A DNA stretch of 64,000 nt from NCBI GenBank assembly GCA_905331475.1, contig CAJNYU010000619.1, positions 1 to 64,000 on the forward strand, in the 5' to 3' direction. The translations under genes and the position numbers were made by a program. Each line of letters opens with the position of its first letter. Positions within the stretch are counted from its first letter, which is position 1. Shown here piece after piece: positions 39,001 to 50,371 of the stretch. The notes beneath the pieces were generated by a model, which was not told the DNA's origin, did no database searches, and saw only the letters and a list, made by a program, of their open reading frames with translations. This DNA is from Rotaria socialis. Its lineage: Eukaryota > Rotifera > Eurotatoria > Philodinida > Philodinidae.

Positions 39001-42000
39001 GGAAATGGAATGAATAGATCATTAGATGGAAATGGTAAGTTTTATTTGGAATACTTCATAATAGAATATTGTTAATCAATTATTAATAAATAGAATCATC
39101 TGACACACCAAGTAGAAGAAACTATCGTCGAAGTTATGGAAATCTTCGAAAAAATTTTCGACAATTATTTCAATTTTATCCGCGATTAGCAAAATCGATA
39201 AAGCGGTAAGAAACTTCATCGAAAAAAACAACAAATTGATTTCACATTCTTAATTTTTCAGAGGACTTTATTTAGTATCTGTTATTATAAATAGTGATCG
39301 AATATTAGTAACAAATGAAGATGTTTTACCAATGGTTGAAGTTGATGAAAATTATGGTCATAATCTATTGACAGATTTTCAATGGTTTATGAAATTAACA
39401 TTTGTTTGGGAAGATTTAAAAAGTGTCAGACCTAAGCTAGAACGATGCTCAAGTGCAACTTCATTTTATTTAAGAATGAAACTTGTTCAAGCAGCTACTG
39501 AACTTCAAGTAAGACAGAATTGCGAATACATGATCTTGTAACTGAATTAGAAACCGTTTTCCATAAAAATCGGTATACAATAAATAAGATGTACTATTAA
39601 AGATGACTAAGTACGAGTACATGTTTATATAATAAGTCCGTTGATTATCTGAAGCATAAAAATTTTCTTGCTTAACATGAAGCAAATTAAGTTCTGTGTA
39701 AAACTCTACTGCATCTAACGTTTGCTACAGCTCTTAAGAATGTCTTATCTATTCAATTCATCTGTTTGAAATCATGAACATACTACCCCCCCCCCCCCCC
39801 CCCCCCCCCATCCCACAATAAAAGACCCCGGGTCTTCTATTATGTTCCAACGTAAAAATTTTCCAGAGGGGTCTTGTATTAAGAATCGCATTTTTTCCTA
39901 ATATTTAATTAAAAGGTTTTCCAGAAAACCAATGTGATTTTCAGGGTTTTAAGGATGTCATTAGAATTGTGAACACATTCTCTTAATATTTCCAACTTAA
40001 TATGCTAAGAATCAGGCATGTTTTGATGGAAAAACGCTAATTAAAGTTCGGAATTAGCAAAAAATTAATTAATTAAAGGGGAGTCTTCTATTATGTCGGA
40101 CAAACTTTTTCTTCAGATGGGTCTTCTATAATGGGGAGGGGGGGGGCGATTACTCTATAGTGTAACTCAGATATTGACTGTAAAAAAATGTTTTTGAATT
40201 TATTTTGACTTTAACATACTGTCGACTCCACCGTAAGAAAAAACTGAATCGTTTACATTTTGATAAGACACACAAGCATATTTATCGTATATTCGAATTT
40301 ACAGATGTAAATTATTTGTTTCCTTGAGAAACTCTTTTGATAACTTATACTTCGATAAAATCAACTGCTTATAATTGAATAAATTGTTTTAGACATTGGA
40401 AGAAATAAATAATCTTGGTCGCCTTCATCATGCATATATTCGTGATAATGAGGGTAATGTAGCATTTGTATTGATCAATGATTTGTCTTCTGATACACGT
40501 ACAAATGTTTCTCCGTCAAATTTAAAATGGATGACAATGACAAAATTTTTTGAACTCATGAAAGAATCTTCATCATTAACAACGAATTCATGTCTTCAAC
40601 AAATAATAGAAAAACTTCCAGTATGACGGGAAAAAAACTATTAAATGTATTTTTGATTCTTTTTTACTCTAAAGGATATGATCGATTCGTATTATGCATC
40701 CATGCGTTCTCTTGATCCTGGTTTATATGTTGCATATTTAAAAATGCAAAATAGTGTAGATTCAATACGTGTTATGGTGAATAAACATATGCCTGGTTCA
40801 TTGCCCTGTACAAAAATTCGTTCCGTAGCTAATGTATCCAGGTAAACCAATATTTACATAGGTCTTTGCTGAGTAGGTAGATCTATTAAAATATTTCTAG
40901 AGAAGAGTGGAAATGGTTACATACAAAGAATAATGAAAACTCAACGAAAGATGAATCTTCAGATAATAGTCTTGAAATATTTAAAACTCAATTTTTCGAT
41001 GCAGCTAAAGAATTATTTGTAATGCTTGGTAAGATCATTTTCGAAAAATAAATTGGTAGATACAAATAATCATTGTATTTAGATCTTCCTGAAACGCATT
41101 TTTCAAATAGTCGTATATATGACTCGCAAGTTGTTGAAATTCGTGATGATCTATCATTAATTATTTTAATGTCGACTGCTGATGAAGTTAATATTCTTTC
41201 TTCGCCATCAAATCATTCTCTTGCATCCTTTATTTATTTACCTGTGTATATTTTTGAAGTTTGTAAGTATTCAATTGATATACGTAAAAAAAGAAAAAGA
41301 AAAAGCATATTAGTAATTATCTACTAATTAGAACAAAACAGCTGCTTTCAAAATAGCTTTTGACTTGCTCCAAGAATTTGAGAGTAATTATTTAATCTTC
41401 AATCAAAACCCACAGGATAACTGAATGATCTATGCTGATGAATACGAATATTTTTTGCTGTTGCTGCGTTATGAATAAAGATGATGTACTGATTCAATTG
41501 CTATTGATCAGTATCTACTTTTCGTATATCAGTATCAAGCTTTTAAGAAAACAAAGAAGAGATTCAATGCCTTCAAAGACTTTTCATAATCAAATATAAG
41601 TTAAATCTTATGCTTTAGTGAATCTTTCTAATTAATTTACGAGTTGTAAATCTATATTATTGATAGGTTACTATCTTCAGAAGACTAAGAGAAATTCAAC
41701 AGAATCTGAGGTTACAAGATTTCTTTTTGAAGCAATTATTGTTTTACTTAAGATCTAGTTTGTCAAAAATGCGTTTCTGGAATATCAAGTGACAAACTTT
41801 GCTAATATAAAAATTACACGGTGGTCTGAACACCTCAAGACATGTTTAGAAAAATAAACGCTGCACACCCGATAAATATGAGAATAACAAGCAATTTGTA
41901 TTATTTATTTATTTTTCAATAATCCACGATATAGGCTATCCATTTCAACTAAAAATTGAATATCTAATTTTACGACTCAGTGACTCAACTTTTCCCATGA

Positions 42001-42929
42001 GACCTCTTGGTAATTGTAATACTGACGAAAGAAAATCAGACAACTATAGATCTCGTCACTTTTTTCTATTAATGCTTACTATCACAAAGTCCTAGTTCTA
42101 TGACAGTGCGACTCTCTCGTTAATCTCATTAAAATATCTTATATAATTTGTTATTCTAGTCCAACATTTAAGTAATAATTATCGTTTTATATGTCAATAC
42201 AGTCGTATATCAATCTGTCTTGATTTCGAGTTAATATACGCTCAACAAAATCAACGTGAAGCATTTTCAATCAATGAATTAGACGAAACGCGCTATCGTC
42301 TTAATAATTTATTATCGTGTCAACAAGATCTTGATGATATATGGCGTTTATCACGTTGGCTTGTTCATGTTATAAATTGTGCGAAAGATAAAACATATTC
42401 TGGTATATCACTTCAACCATTTCAAGCGTCAACAAATTTAAACAACATAAAAAGTGATCGGTCTCCGTCTTTAAAATCTCCATTTAATTCAACTAAATAT
42501 TTGATAAAACAAAATCTTGATAGTTGCATTGATATTGACAATAATATAATTGAATTAACATTTTATAGATCATTATTAACATCAAATTCATTTGTTCCAT
42601 TTAAATTAAAAGTAAATAAACTAACGAAGCTAAATGAAATTTTGCAAATCATTTTAAAACAACAACAAAATATATTTTTTAAACCGAATTCATTACTAAA
42701 TTTCGTTTGGGTACGTCCAAATGAATATGAAGATATTATTGAAGAAAATTTAACAGCGTATGAAATTCAAACACGTCTTCTACGTTTTGGTGGACAAATT
42801 CATATTCGTTTAAATAGTTCATCATTATCGAATTCATCACAAATGCTTCATACAACATTAAATATATTGCCGTCTAACTTAGAAATCAATTCAAAGAAGC
42901 CTGGATCAAGTGTAAGCTTGAATATTTAA
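30016..42929 (+). CDS. ANKFN1: ANKFN1 / wide awake (WAKE) homologue
   Basis: ANKFN1 and its fly homologue wide awake are cytoplasmic/membrane-associated neuronal adaptors with ankyrin, fibronectin III and Ras-association domains. Nineteen coding exons: 30016-30311, 34020-34195, 34268-34371, 34431-34477, 35898-36208, 36264-36345, 36408-36511, 36575-36696, 37428-37554, 38501-38614, 38665-38850, 38912-39034, 39094-39205, 39262-39508, 40393-40620, 40675-40841, 40901-41028, 41083-41262, 42160-42929. Every junction keeps frame, giving 1207 residues. An ankyrin-like helix pair (EYDWCPLDIAIMLNN) lies near residue 345. QMKDNYEQADVPSAPTNVHL (near 446) opens the FN3 domain, which ends near 556 and contains YKIEWSTDEFF and CYVRVSASNMKGFGE. 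The conserved middle region has GLYLVSVIINSDR and FFELMKE. The RA-like domain lies near 1079-1175. The N-terminal ~330 residues are Ser/Asn-rich. The true start may be upstream. AATAAA lies at 43096. Confidence 0.92.
30312..34019 (+). other. 3.7-kb first intron of the ANKFN1 homologue
   Basis: Apart from the TIR element at 30692-31018 and an (AT)n microsatellite at about 32163-32181, this intron is plain AT-rich sequence with chance open frames. Confidence 0.5.
30692..31018. mobile_element. MITE-like TIR element in ANKFN1 intron 1
   Basis: Perfect 13-bp terminal inverted repeats, TGTGAAACACGAT, lie at 30692-30704 and inverted at 31006-31018. The interior is richer in GC than the intron and contains a stem pairing CACAGACCGTTACTG with CTGTAACGGTCTGTG around an ATTAATTAATT core, next to a run of G near 30946-30957. 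There is no coding capacity for a transposase. No convincing target-site duplication is visible in the A-rich flanks. Confidence 0.6.
34478..35897 (+). other. Intron 4 of the ANKFN1 homologue
   Basis: A 1.4-kb AT-rich intron ending in CCATAAG. I see nothing else of note in it. Confidence 0.5.
37667..38296. mobile_element. Near-perfect foldback element, 284-bp arms, in ANKFN1 intron 9
   Basis: Arms at 37667-37950 and 38013-38296 are exactly equal in length and nearly identical when inverted, around a 62-bp loop. Only a couple of mismatches were seen, such as GATAAATCG against GATATATCG. Each arm can encode the same ~55-residue open frame, containing ITQARRPMGIRPCGVCHNT, read outward from the loop. 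The frame has no match that I recognise. The element sits in an intron, so the pre-mRNA would carry a long hairpin. The near identity implies recent insertion or ongoing arm correction. Confidence 0.85.
39786..40146. mobile_element. TIR element with homopolymer C/G ends in ANKFN1 intron 14
   Basis: The left end is a run of 24 C (39786-39809) followed by ATCCCACAATAAAAGACCC. The right end is GGGTCTTCTATAATGGGGA followed by nine G (40138-40146). The two ends are therefore imperfect inverted repeats that finish in poly-C/poly-G. Internally the motif GTCTTCTATTATGT occurs near both ends. No coding capacity is seen. It lies inside intron 14, whose splice sites are intact. Confidence 0.6.
41263..42159 (+). 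other. Intron 18 of the ANKFN1 homologue
   Basis: A 0.9-kb AT-rich intron bounded by GTAAGT and TTATTCTAG. It holds no further feature that I can support. Confidence 0.5.
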
Positions 42930-44720
42930 AAGAATATAGATTAGTTTTTTCAATTAAAAATGTCAATAGACACTATGTGATACAATTTAAAGTGAGCGCA
43001 CTACTAAGTATTCAAGAATCTACCAATGAGATTTATTCACATGTCTAAAAGAAACATGAACAGTGGGCATAGCGTTATTTCTTTTTATCAATCAAAATAA
43101 ATATAGCTGCATCGCATTTTTTACCTGCGAGATCAATTAACTATTTTCATAATTGTGTGTCTATGTGTTGTTTTGTTTTTGCTTAATATTTAATGGTACA
43201 ATTTACAGGAGTGAAATACTTACGATGCAAAATAAATAGAAGCCAACATGATTAGTATCAGTAAAAATGAAAAAAACAAATGAATAATGGATCTATAACT
43301 GTGGGATGCCTAAGTTTGTTTGTCTTTGTATACTTGTTTTAGCAGAAATCAAGTTGATACGGCTAGGATGCAACGGGGATAGATGCTTATGAAATGACTG
43401 AAACTGATTGGAACTTACCAAAACTTCATTTTTTCTCTGCATTGCCAAAAGTTCTTCTCGATTTCTTTGTAAAAACAAAACAAATTTACACTCATTAAAA
43501 AGTCACAGTCTCCTCCTTTGAACTTTGACTATTTCGGCTTTTTTCTGTTAATACTAGATACAGTATAAATGTGCAGATTATAAAAGTCAAATTCAAAGTT
43601 GATAATCTGTTCTGATTACTTGTACACGCCCGCAACATAGAAACCATATAGTTACTTGTGTATATGTCAAAATTGAATGTAGCATTGAAAGATTGCTTTC
43701 TAAATGTAGATGTTGCAAACGTTCAAATTTTGGAAAACAGCGATGAACAAATCATGGAAGCATAATCTATTTTTAACAAAATAGAAAAAATTTGTTCTGA
43801 TTAATTCAAAAATATATATTAATTTCATATGATGAATATAAGATAATTCTGAATGTACAATAAAATTTAAAACTATTTAACACACTTCGATCAATACTTC
43901 ATATTTGAAATGGATAGAAAATTGTAAAAAACCATGGCGCATTCAGTATTTGGTTAAAATCTATTTTGATTTTTAACAGTTAGAATTCAACATGTTTGCA
44001 AATAAGAGCCGGTGTGTGTTTCTTCAAAAATTCCCATGAGTGAATATTTCTTGGAAAAGGAGGTTTCAAAAATTATATTTAGTAACAGTTTTACATTTCA
44101 ATGAAAAAAATGATGCATTCTCACAAGTTACTACTTGTTTTTCAAATCTCAAATTGAATGTGAGCCACCTCCAAAAAAAAAGATTTCATTATCTTTTTGT
44201 AACAATTAAAACTTTTATATCATTCAACTGAACAAGTTTTAATCAAATAACTATAAATATATCACCACAAAACGTTTTCTTTTATTCCTTATTTCAACAA
44301 TTTTTGTAGATTTTCATAAACTTTTTTGATTTAACAACGTTAAGTAGCAATACGATGAATCATGGCTCTGATTTATTACTAAATCAAACGAAAACATTAT
44401 CCTATAGTTTTGATTCGAGTGGAGGGGCGAAGAAAAATTGACAATCACTATTATTTGTTATTCAAAAAAATTGCCTATGGAAATATCGCAAGCTTATCTC
44501 GAGACATTTTTAATACTATTTATACTTGGCATGCTGTCGGAGACTTTCGGTTATGTTTTCAGAGAAATTAAGAAACGACTTCGTAGTTTTGAAAGACATT
44601 AGCAACATACTTGAAAGAATCATTTCTTTTTATGGATCAACTATGGATGATAATTAATGATTGATTTAAGAGATTAAAATTAACAGAAATACTCGACATG
44701 TTTTGATTTGTGATCGTAAC

Positions 44721-44839
44721 CAGAGACGTGCACAGGGCACCACTTTTGTCTCCTGTCCTGTTGACTACCTGGGTCCTGGCAGGCGACAGGACAGGACAGG
44801 ACAAGACAACAGGACCGTCCTGCCCTGTGCACGTCTCTG
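44721..44839. mobile_element. 119-bp MITE with perfect 19-bp TIRs
   Basis: The terminal sequence CAGAGACGTGCACAGGGCA at 44721-44739 is repeated exactly inverted at 44821-44839. The interior is mostly inverted CCTGTCCTGTTG/CAACAGGAC-type sequence, so nearly the whole element is a hairpin. The CAGRG-type terminus fits hAT MITEs, but I find no 8-bp duplication. Its GC content is far above the surroundings. Confidence 0.75.
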
Positions 44840-45266
44840 GCAGAGACTGAGATATATCATTTTTTGAAATTATGAACAGCGTATATTATGTGTCAATAAT
44901 TCAAAGTTCAAGTAAAATAGATTCTTCAATTGTTGTGCTCGTGAACAAGAATTCGTCAAGTTACACAGGAAGATTTATAAATCATACAAAAATAAGTTTC
45001 ATGAACTTTGAGGTTTTGAGTCTGTTTTTGCTTAAATTTTATGATATTATCTCAAATTTTCTTTTTAAAATGTTTTATTTCTGAATTTATAATAGATATT
45101 TTCTATTTCAGATGATAAATCGTAATCAAATTTGACAATCAGACAAAAATGAATACTTAAAATTTGCAACTATTGACAGTTTATAGAAACTAAATGACTT
45201 GAAATTGAAATGACTTTGTCTGATCACACCATTACCGATTTCTATTCTACATTAATTAGTTTGTTG

Positions 45267-45362
45267 ATGAGAACTGCAATTAAATCTAAATGTTTTCAAG
45301 GTGTTTGACTTGTAATGAGAACTGCAATTAGATCTACATGTTTTCAAGGTGTTTGACTTATA
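45267..45362. repeat. 48-bp tandem duplication
   Basis: Two adjacent 48-bp units begin ATGAGAACTGCAATTA at 45267 and 45315, with a few mismatches. The minus-strand open frame across it simply repeats a peptide and is unlikely to be a gene. Confidence 0.7.
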
Positions 45363-45829
45363 ACGAGACATGCAACGATTCTCAGTTCTTTGGCCTGTAT
45401 GTGGTGAGGATTTCTTTTCTCTTGAACTAGTTGTTTTTTTATTGTTGAATGATGTTTTTGTTATCTTCAGTGTAATACTAACGCACAGCTCAGACAAATG
45501 ACCAGTAAGGAGACAATGACAGATCCAATGTATATGTTGAAATGGGACATCAAGCAGTATCAGTTCATTAGTAAGTAGTTTTTTTTCTATAGGTCAATTT
45601 CTATCAAAGAAGAACTATTGAACTAGTTGTCACAATCAAAACAACTGGAAGTATTTTAAATCTAGCTATAATGCACACTGTTTGCTGATACAATTCTACC
45701 TGATACATCCGATTTAAAAAAAAATCATTTCTTGTTATCTGTTAGATTTCAAGATATTTTTTATTTTGATACATAATTTTGCCAAGAAACAAAGAAATAG
45801 TGATATAATATGCCCATTTATAATTGATT

Positions 45830-45835
45830 TTTATT
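45830..45835 (-). promoter_or_regulatory. Polyadenylation signal of the YihY gene
   Basis: AATAAA on the minus strand, about 14 nt beyond the stop codon at 45849. It supports expression of the bacterial-type gene as a eukaryotic transcription unit. Confidence 0.5.
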
Positions 45836-45848
45836 CTTTGAATTGGTA

Positions 45849-46905
45849 TTAATAATATGACCTTGATCTTATTGATCTAGGATATTGAACAGTATTAAAT
45901 ATTGGTCTTGCTGTTGTTATTTTAATTATTCTGCTAACAGCTTGACTTAAGAAAGTGCCTAAATCTTCAGGTAATGGCTGTATACGATCAAAAAAGTATG
46001 CATTAATTTGTGCACCTAAAATAGTAATAATTGAAAAATAATAAAAAAATGTAATTAAAATAATAGCAAAACCAATAAGACCAATGAATGAACCCATAAA
46101 TCTCCGAATATATAATGGAAACAAAACAATAAATATATCCAGTAAAATTGCTCCAATTAATGCACCAAGCCAAGTATGTTTTAGTTTCATTTTTTTATTA
46201 GGTATAATTAGATAAATTAAAATAAATAGAATGAAAGCAGTAAAAATCGATATAGCTATTCCAGCAGCAAATATACCAAATAGTGCACCATTTTGATTCG
46301 GTAATGTATTTATTAAAAACGATGGCGCACCACTTGCACCAAACATGATTATAATAAGTATTATAAATAAAATAAGCATTCCAATAGCTAATAAATTTTG
46401 AGCAATAAATGACCGAGTCTGTGTACGATAAATTATTGTAAAAACATTATCAATTGCAACAAACAAACGAGATCCACCCCATATTGAAAATACGATACCC
46501 AAGGCAAGAATTCCACCTGCATCACTTTCAAGATTATTAGCAGCTATATTAGTTATCTGAAATCATTTATTAACGTTGCTTTTTCCAAGAACTTCATTTA
46601 GTTTTATTTCTACATACTTGCAGAACAGCTGTTTTTGTATTATTGTCTTGTACTGAATTGACAATTCCATCAATAATATTTTGCCTCGCTCCTGGACTTC
46701 CTCTGAAAACAAGTGCAAATATACCGAACGCTGCTACAGCTATGGGTAAAAGAGCTATGATGAAAGTATATGCAAGTAATGAGCCGAAATTTAATGACCA
46801 ATCATTAAGAATTTTTTTAATAAATCCCATAGCAGATCGGGGAGAAGGTGCCGCTTGAACAAAGCCAACATGACGTTGAGCTGGTCTCCATACAGGATTT
46901 CTCAT
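45849..46905 (-). CDS. YihY/BrkB family membrane protein, probable bacterial acquisition
   Basis: YihY/BrkB proteins are multi-pass inner-membrane proteins common in bacteria; their function is unsettled, and the old RNase BN label is incorrect. Two exons on the minus strand, 46618-46905 and 45849-46556, joined across a 61-bp GT-AG intron in phase 0, give 331 residues, within the bacterial size range. Family landmarks: FGSLLAYTFIIALLPIAVAA near residue 40; FSIWGGSRLFVAIDNVFTI after the intron, matching the conserved W-S/G-x-S-R...A-x-N segment; then four to five hydrophobic helices, KHTWLGALIGAILLDI, and GSFIGLIGFAIILITFFYYF with the aromatic pair of the family. The C-terminal tail is Arg/Ser-rich. 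The intron and AT-rich codons show adaptation to the host. I infer horizontal transfer from family distribution only. Confidence 0.88.
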
Positions 46906-48080
46906 TCTTGCTGTTATAAAAACAAATATGCGCTAACTTATTTCTAATATTAAATAAGTATTTGACATGTGACTTCTCCCACACACACAAGTACACTCAT
47001 ACACTCTATAGAAAATAAGAAGAAGTATTTCATTAGTGAGTAAAAAGCATCAAGTGTCATGCTTGCCTGCGCTGTTTCTTATCGATTAAGTAAAATCGTT
47101 ACGCTTGGCATGTGACGAAGGCTAATTCATCAAATAAGAAATAAGAAACCGAGTCATATTTTACTTGTAAACAAAAAATAATTTACCATCGACTACTTTT
47201 TATATACAGGTTGATCTTTATTTTGTTGGATTAATCCGTATGAATGTTTCGATACGTGATATATACTTCAGTGAATGAGTTGATTCAAGAATAATTTAGA
47301 AACGAACGACAGAAATAAATAAAACTATGATTTAACAATGATGATTTTACTTCCATGCTAATAGAGGAAATCGATAATAATTTGCTACGAGAATTAAATT
47401 TTGTAGATAACTTAATTCTAATCATCAATTAAATGAGTGTGACTATCGACACTGACGTATACCTAATGTAAGCAAGGTTCATTAGAAAGCGTATCTAATA
47501 TAAATTACTTTTTTCTCTTGTCTTACTCATCGATTAGTAAAGAGCCATATTCCGATCATTTCTTCGAACATTATTACCAATTCAGTATTTTCTTATGACA
47601 TAAAGTACTAATATCTAAGAAAATTTAATATTAATATGCTTTTGAAGAAGCCGTTTAAATTGAGTGAAAGAAGAACGAGAGTATGGCAAAATCTGTTAAA
47701 GTTCATTTAACTGAATCCCTTCTGTTGTCCTAACTTAAATTATTTTCAAAGTTTCTTAATAAAAATAAAAATTTGATAAAAATAAAGAAAAGAATTCAAA
47801 TAAAATTATTCGAAATAAATATATATTTAAGATATCAATTTCAAACGTACATATTTTTACATTAGTATAGCGTGCAATAGAAATGTCTTTTCAAATTGCG
47901 AATTCGATCGGAAGAAAAGTTCATTTTAAATTTTTCTCGAAATAAAAATACCGTGAAAGATCAACGTTTCAAATATCTTATAATATTTCATGTGCTCTTC
48001 TTCATACTTCTTTACACTGAAGACTTTAGTTGAACACAATAACTTAATATTAATATTCGAAATATCTTGAATAGTTTAAA
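46906..48080. other. Upstream region of the YihY gene
   Basis: A short CA-rich patch lies near 46980-47003. Otherwise this is AT-rich sequence without recognisable genes. Confidence 0.5.
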
Positions 48081-48724
48081 TAGTGTAAGATTTGCTTGAT
48101 TACGAGGTATGTAATAGTGATAATGATTTTAATGGTAATAAATCGGTAGTTTTATATGTAGTTTTACAAAATCCTGGAATTTTCGATCTTGTTGTAATTC
48201 ATGAGATGTTTGTGATGAATTATATGTACAGTCATCATCAGCAGTTAACATCATCTGAGACTAAATTCATGTTGATTACTATAACAATATAAACTACTCC
48301 ATAACCTTATACGATAGCATAACTATAGAGATAAATTAATTCTGTATCGTAAATCTAAAATTCACTAATAATTAATACGTCGATGTTTCAAATAAACGAA
48401 TATCAAGTACAAAAATACCAAGTGTCAATATTTAGTACTAATATTAAATACGAATATTTATCAACATATGACTAGTTAATTGATCAACGTAATATAAAGT
48501 ATAAATGAATGTTATGCATTATTATTATATGTGAGTGAATTTAGTCTCAGATGATGTTAACTGCTGATGATGACTGTACATATAATTCATCACAAACCTC
48601 TCATGAATTACAACAAGGTCGAAAATTCCAGGATTTTGTAAAACTACATATAAAACTGCCGATTTATTACCATCAAAATCATTATCATTATTACATACCT
48701 CGTACTCAAGCAAATCTTACACTA
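48081..48724. mobile_element. Foldback element with 189-bp arms
   Basis: Arms 48081-48269 and 48536-48724 have equal length and near identity in inverted orientation, around a 266-bp AT-rich spacer. Both end with TAGTGTAAG on the outside and CATCTGAGACTAAATTCA on the inside. Each arm has the same open frame (including LYVVLQNPGIFDLVVIHE), with synonymous and non-synonymous differences. The length and hydrophobicity give no recognisable family. No clear target-site duplication is visible. Confidence 0.8.
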
Positions 48725-50076
48725 AGATTCTGGTAGCATACTCTATTATAGATGGAATAATCTCATATTTCTCAGCTAATCGTTTTTCAATCGTCGATAC
48801 TTTGTATATAGGCTTTTCCCCTCATATATGAATATGAGAAAGTACAGCAAGTAAGATTGCTAGTCGAAACATGATAAACATTTATTATTGATATTTTCAT
48901 ATACAATTGTTATTAGATCACTTTAAAACAACAACTAGTTGAGCTCCGCACACCCAGCATGGGAATGATATGACATTGTCCAAAATCTATAGAGATAGTT
49001 AAAACGAGTAGGAAGAAATTCGTCAATTGGACTTTCGTCATTGACGAAAGAGATGAATATTCGACAATTCAGTAAGCATTTTGTAATCTTGGAACCATAA
49101 ATAATTAAAGAATCTAAATCCTGTCGTTCACATCTATTTTATTCAAATATTTTGTGGATCAATCAACGCTTGTTACAGCGAAGAGTGTAATACTTATATC
49201 ACAGAATGGACTAGATACAACTAGGTTTTGCATCAACAAAATGGCAAAATTTAATGCGTTGAAGCACTCGTTAGAGTAAAGATATTGTCAAAATTTTAAA
49301 CTTATTAGTTTCAATAAAAAGATCAGTGACTGAAACAATATCATCATTCATTCATTTTGTGGGTTGTTCTAATGACATAAGAAAAAATTAAATCTTTCAT
49401 TAAAATGTATCACTTCCATTGTGAACCTTATTGTAAGATCGTATTTAGGCAGTAATCTGTCGCTTTCTATTGTTTTATTTTCATAACAAGTTTTATTTAG
49501 TTATTCTTCTACATTTATTGATCTGAAGTATGTTACGTGTAAGTTCTCTTTCGACTTTTACATTTTCATTATATTTTATTTTAAGTTAACTATCATATCC
49601 GAGCACACTCTTAGAAAGTTGATCAAGTCAATGACTATTGCTGAAAACTAAGATTTCCAATATAGTGTCTATTATTTACTTGTTCTATGAATGTGTATAG
49701 TTCACATGAAATTTCTTCTCAAAAGCCTCTTACGAACACGACTACATTGTATCTACATAATCAACTCATAGAATTCTATCAACTGTCATCGATAACGTCG
49801 ATTGAAATAGCGTCTCATGTTTGGAGATATTCTCAAATTAATATGGTTTATCTTTTTATTTAATGATAAATCAATATCAATTAATTTATATCTAACGAAA
49901 GTTTAGATTCATGACAAATATTCGTTGTCCTTATTATTGTATGTTATACATTCTAAAACCGGAAGGACCCATGCTATTTTAAATGATTAAGCAATTAAAA
50001 CAAGAAAAAGTATTTTAAACATCCTATATTTCTCACTTCGTATATCTCGAGTATTAAATTAAAAATAATTGATCCT
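48725..50076. other. Intergenic, featureless
   Basis: AT-rich sequence with no gene or repeat that I can support, apart from a small hairpin (TTTCGTCATTGACGAAAG) near 49034-49051. Confidence 0.5.
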
Positions 50077-50371
50077 ATCCCGTGTAAAACAAAAGTGAAA
50101 AAAAAACAACTTTTAAGTACTTGTAATATTAATAAAGTAAAATAAATTAACTTTTTTCACTATTTTTCACTTTTTATAGTACTTATTTCGATTTTTTCAA
50201 CTTTTCAGGAAGTACTTAATAGTACTTTTTGTGCTATAAAGTTTATTTTATTAGTTTCTATACTTTTGGAAGTACTTTATGTTATTTCTAGCTTTTCAAG
50301 AAGTATTTAGTATTAACTTTTGTGGTTAAAAAAGTGATTCTTGCGGTTCACTCATTTTTAAGCAGTACTTT

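Larger units (their letters stand above)
42930..45829. other. Intergenic between ANKFN1 and YihY genes
   Basis: The two genes converge here. The stretch contains an AATAAA at 43096-43101, the TIR element at 44721-44839 and the tandem duplication at 45267-45362. A minus-strand open frame at 43293-43478 (with NREELLAMQRKNEVL) looks mildly protein-like, but I could not join it to other exons and do not call it. Confidence 0.5.

Noticed and set aside
43293-43478. Minus-strand frame containing NREELLAMQRKNEVL
   Set aside because: Composition is protein-like, but there is no partner exon, start context or recognisable family.
44713-44847. Target-site duplication CAGAGAC next to the 119-bp element
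   Set aside because: The matching bases on the left are the TIR itself, so this is not an independent duplication.
45252-45497. Minus-strand frame with a repeated Cys/Ser peptide
   Set aside because: The repeat is simply the 48-bp tandem duplication translated; no other support.
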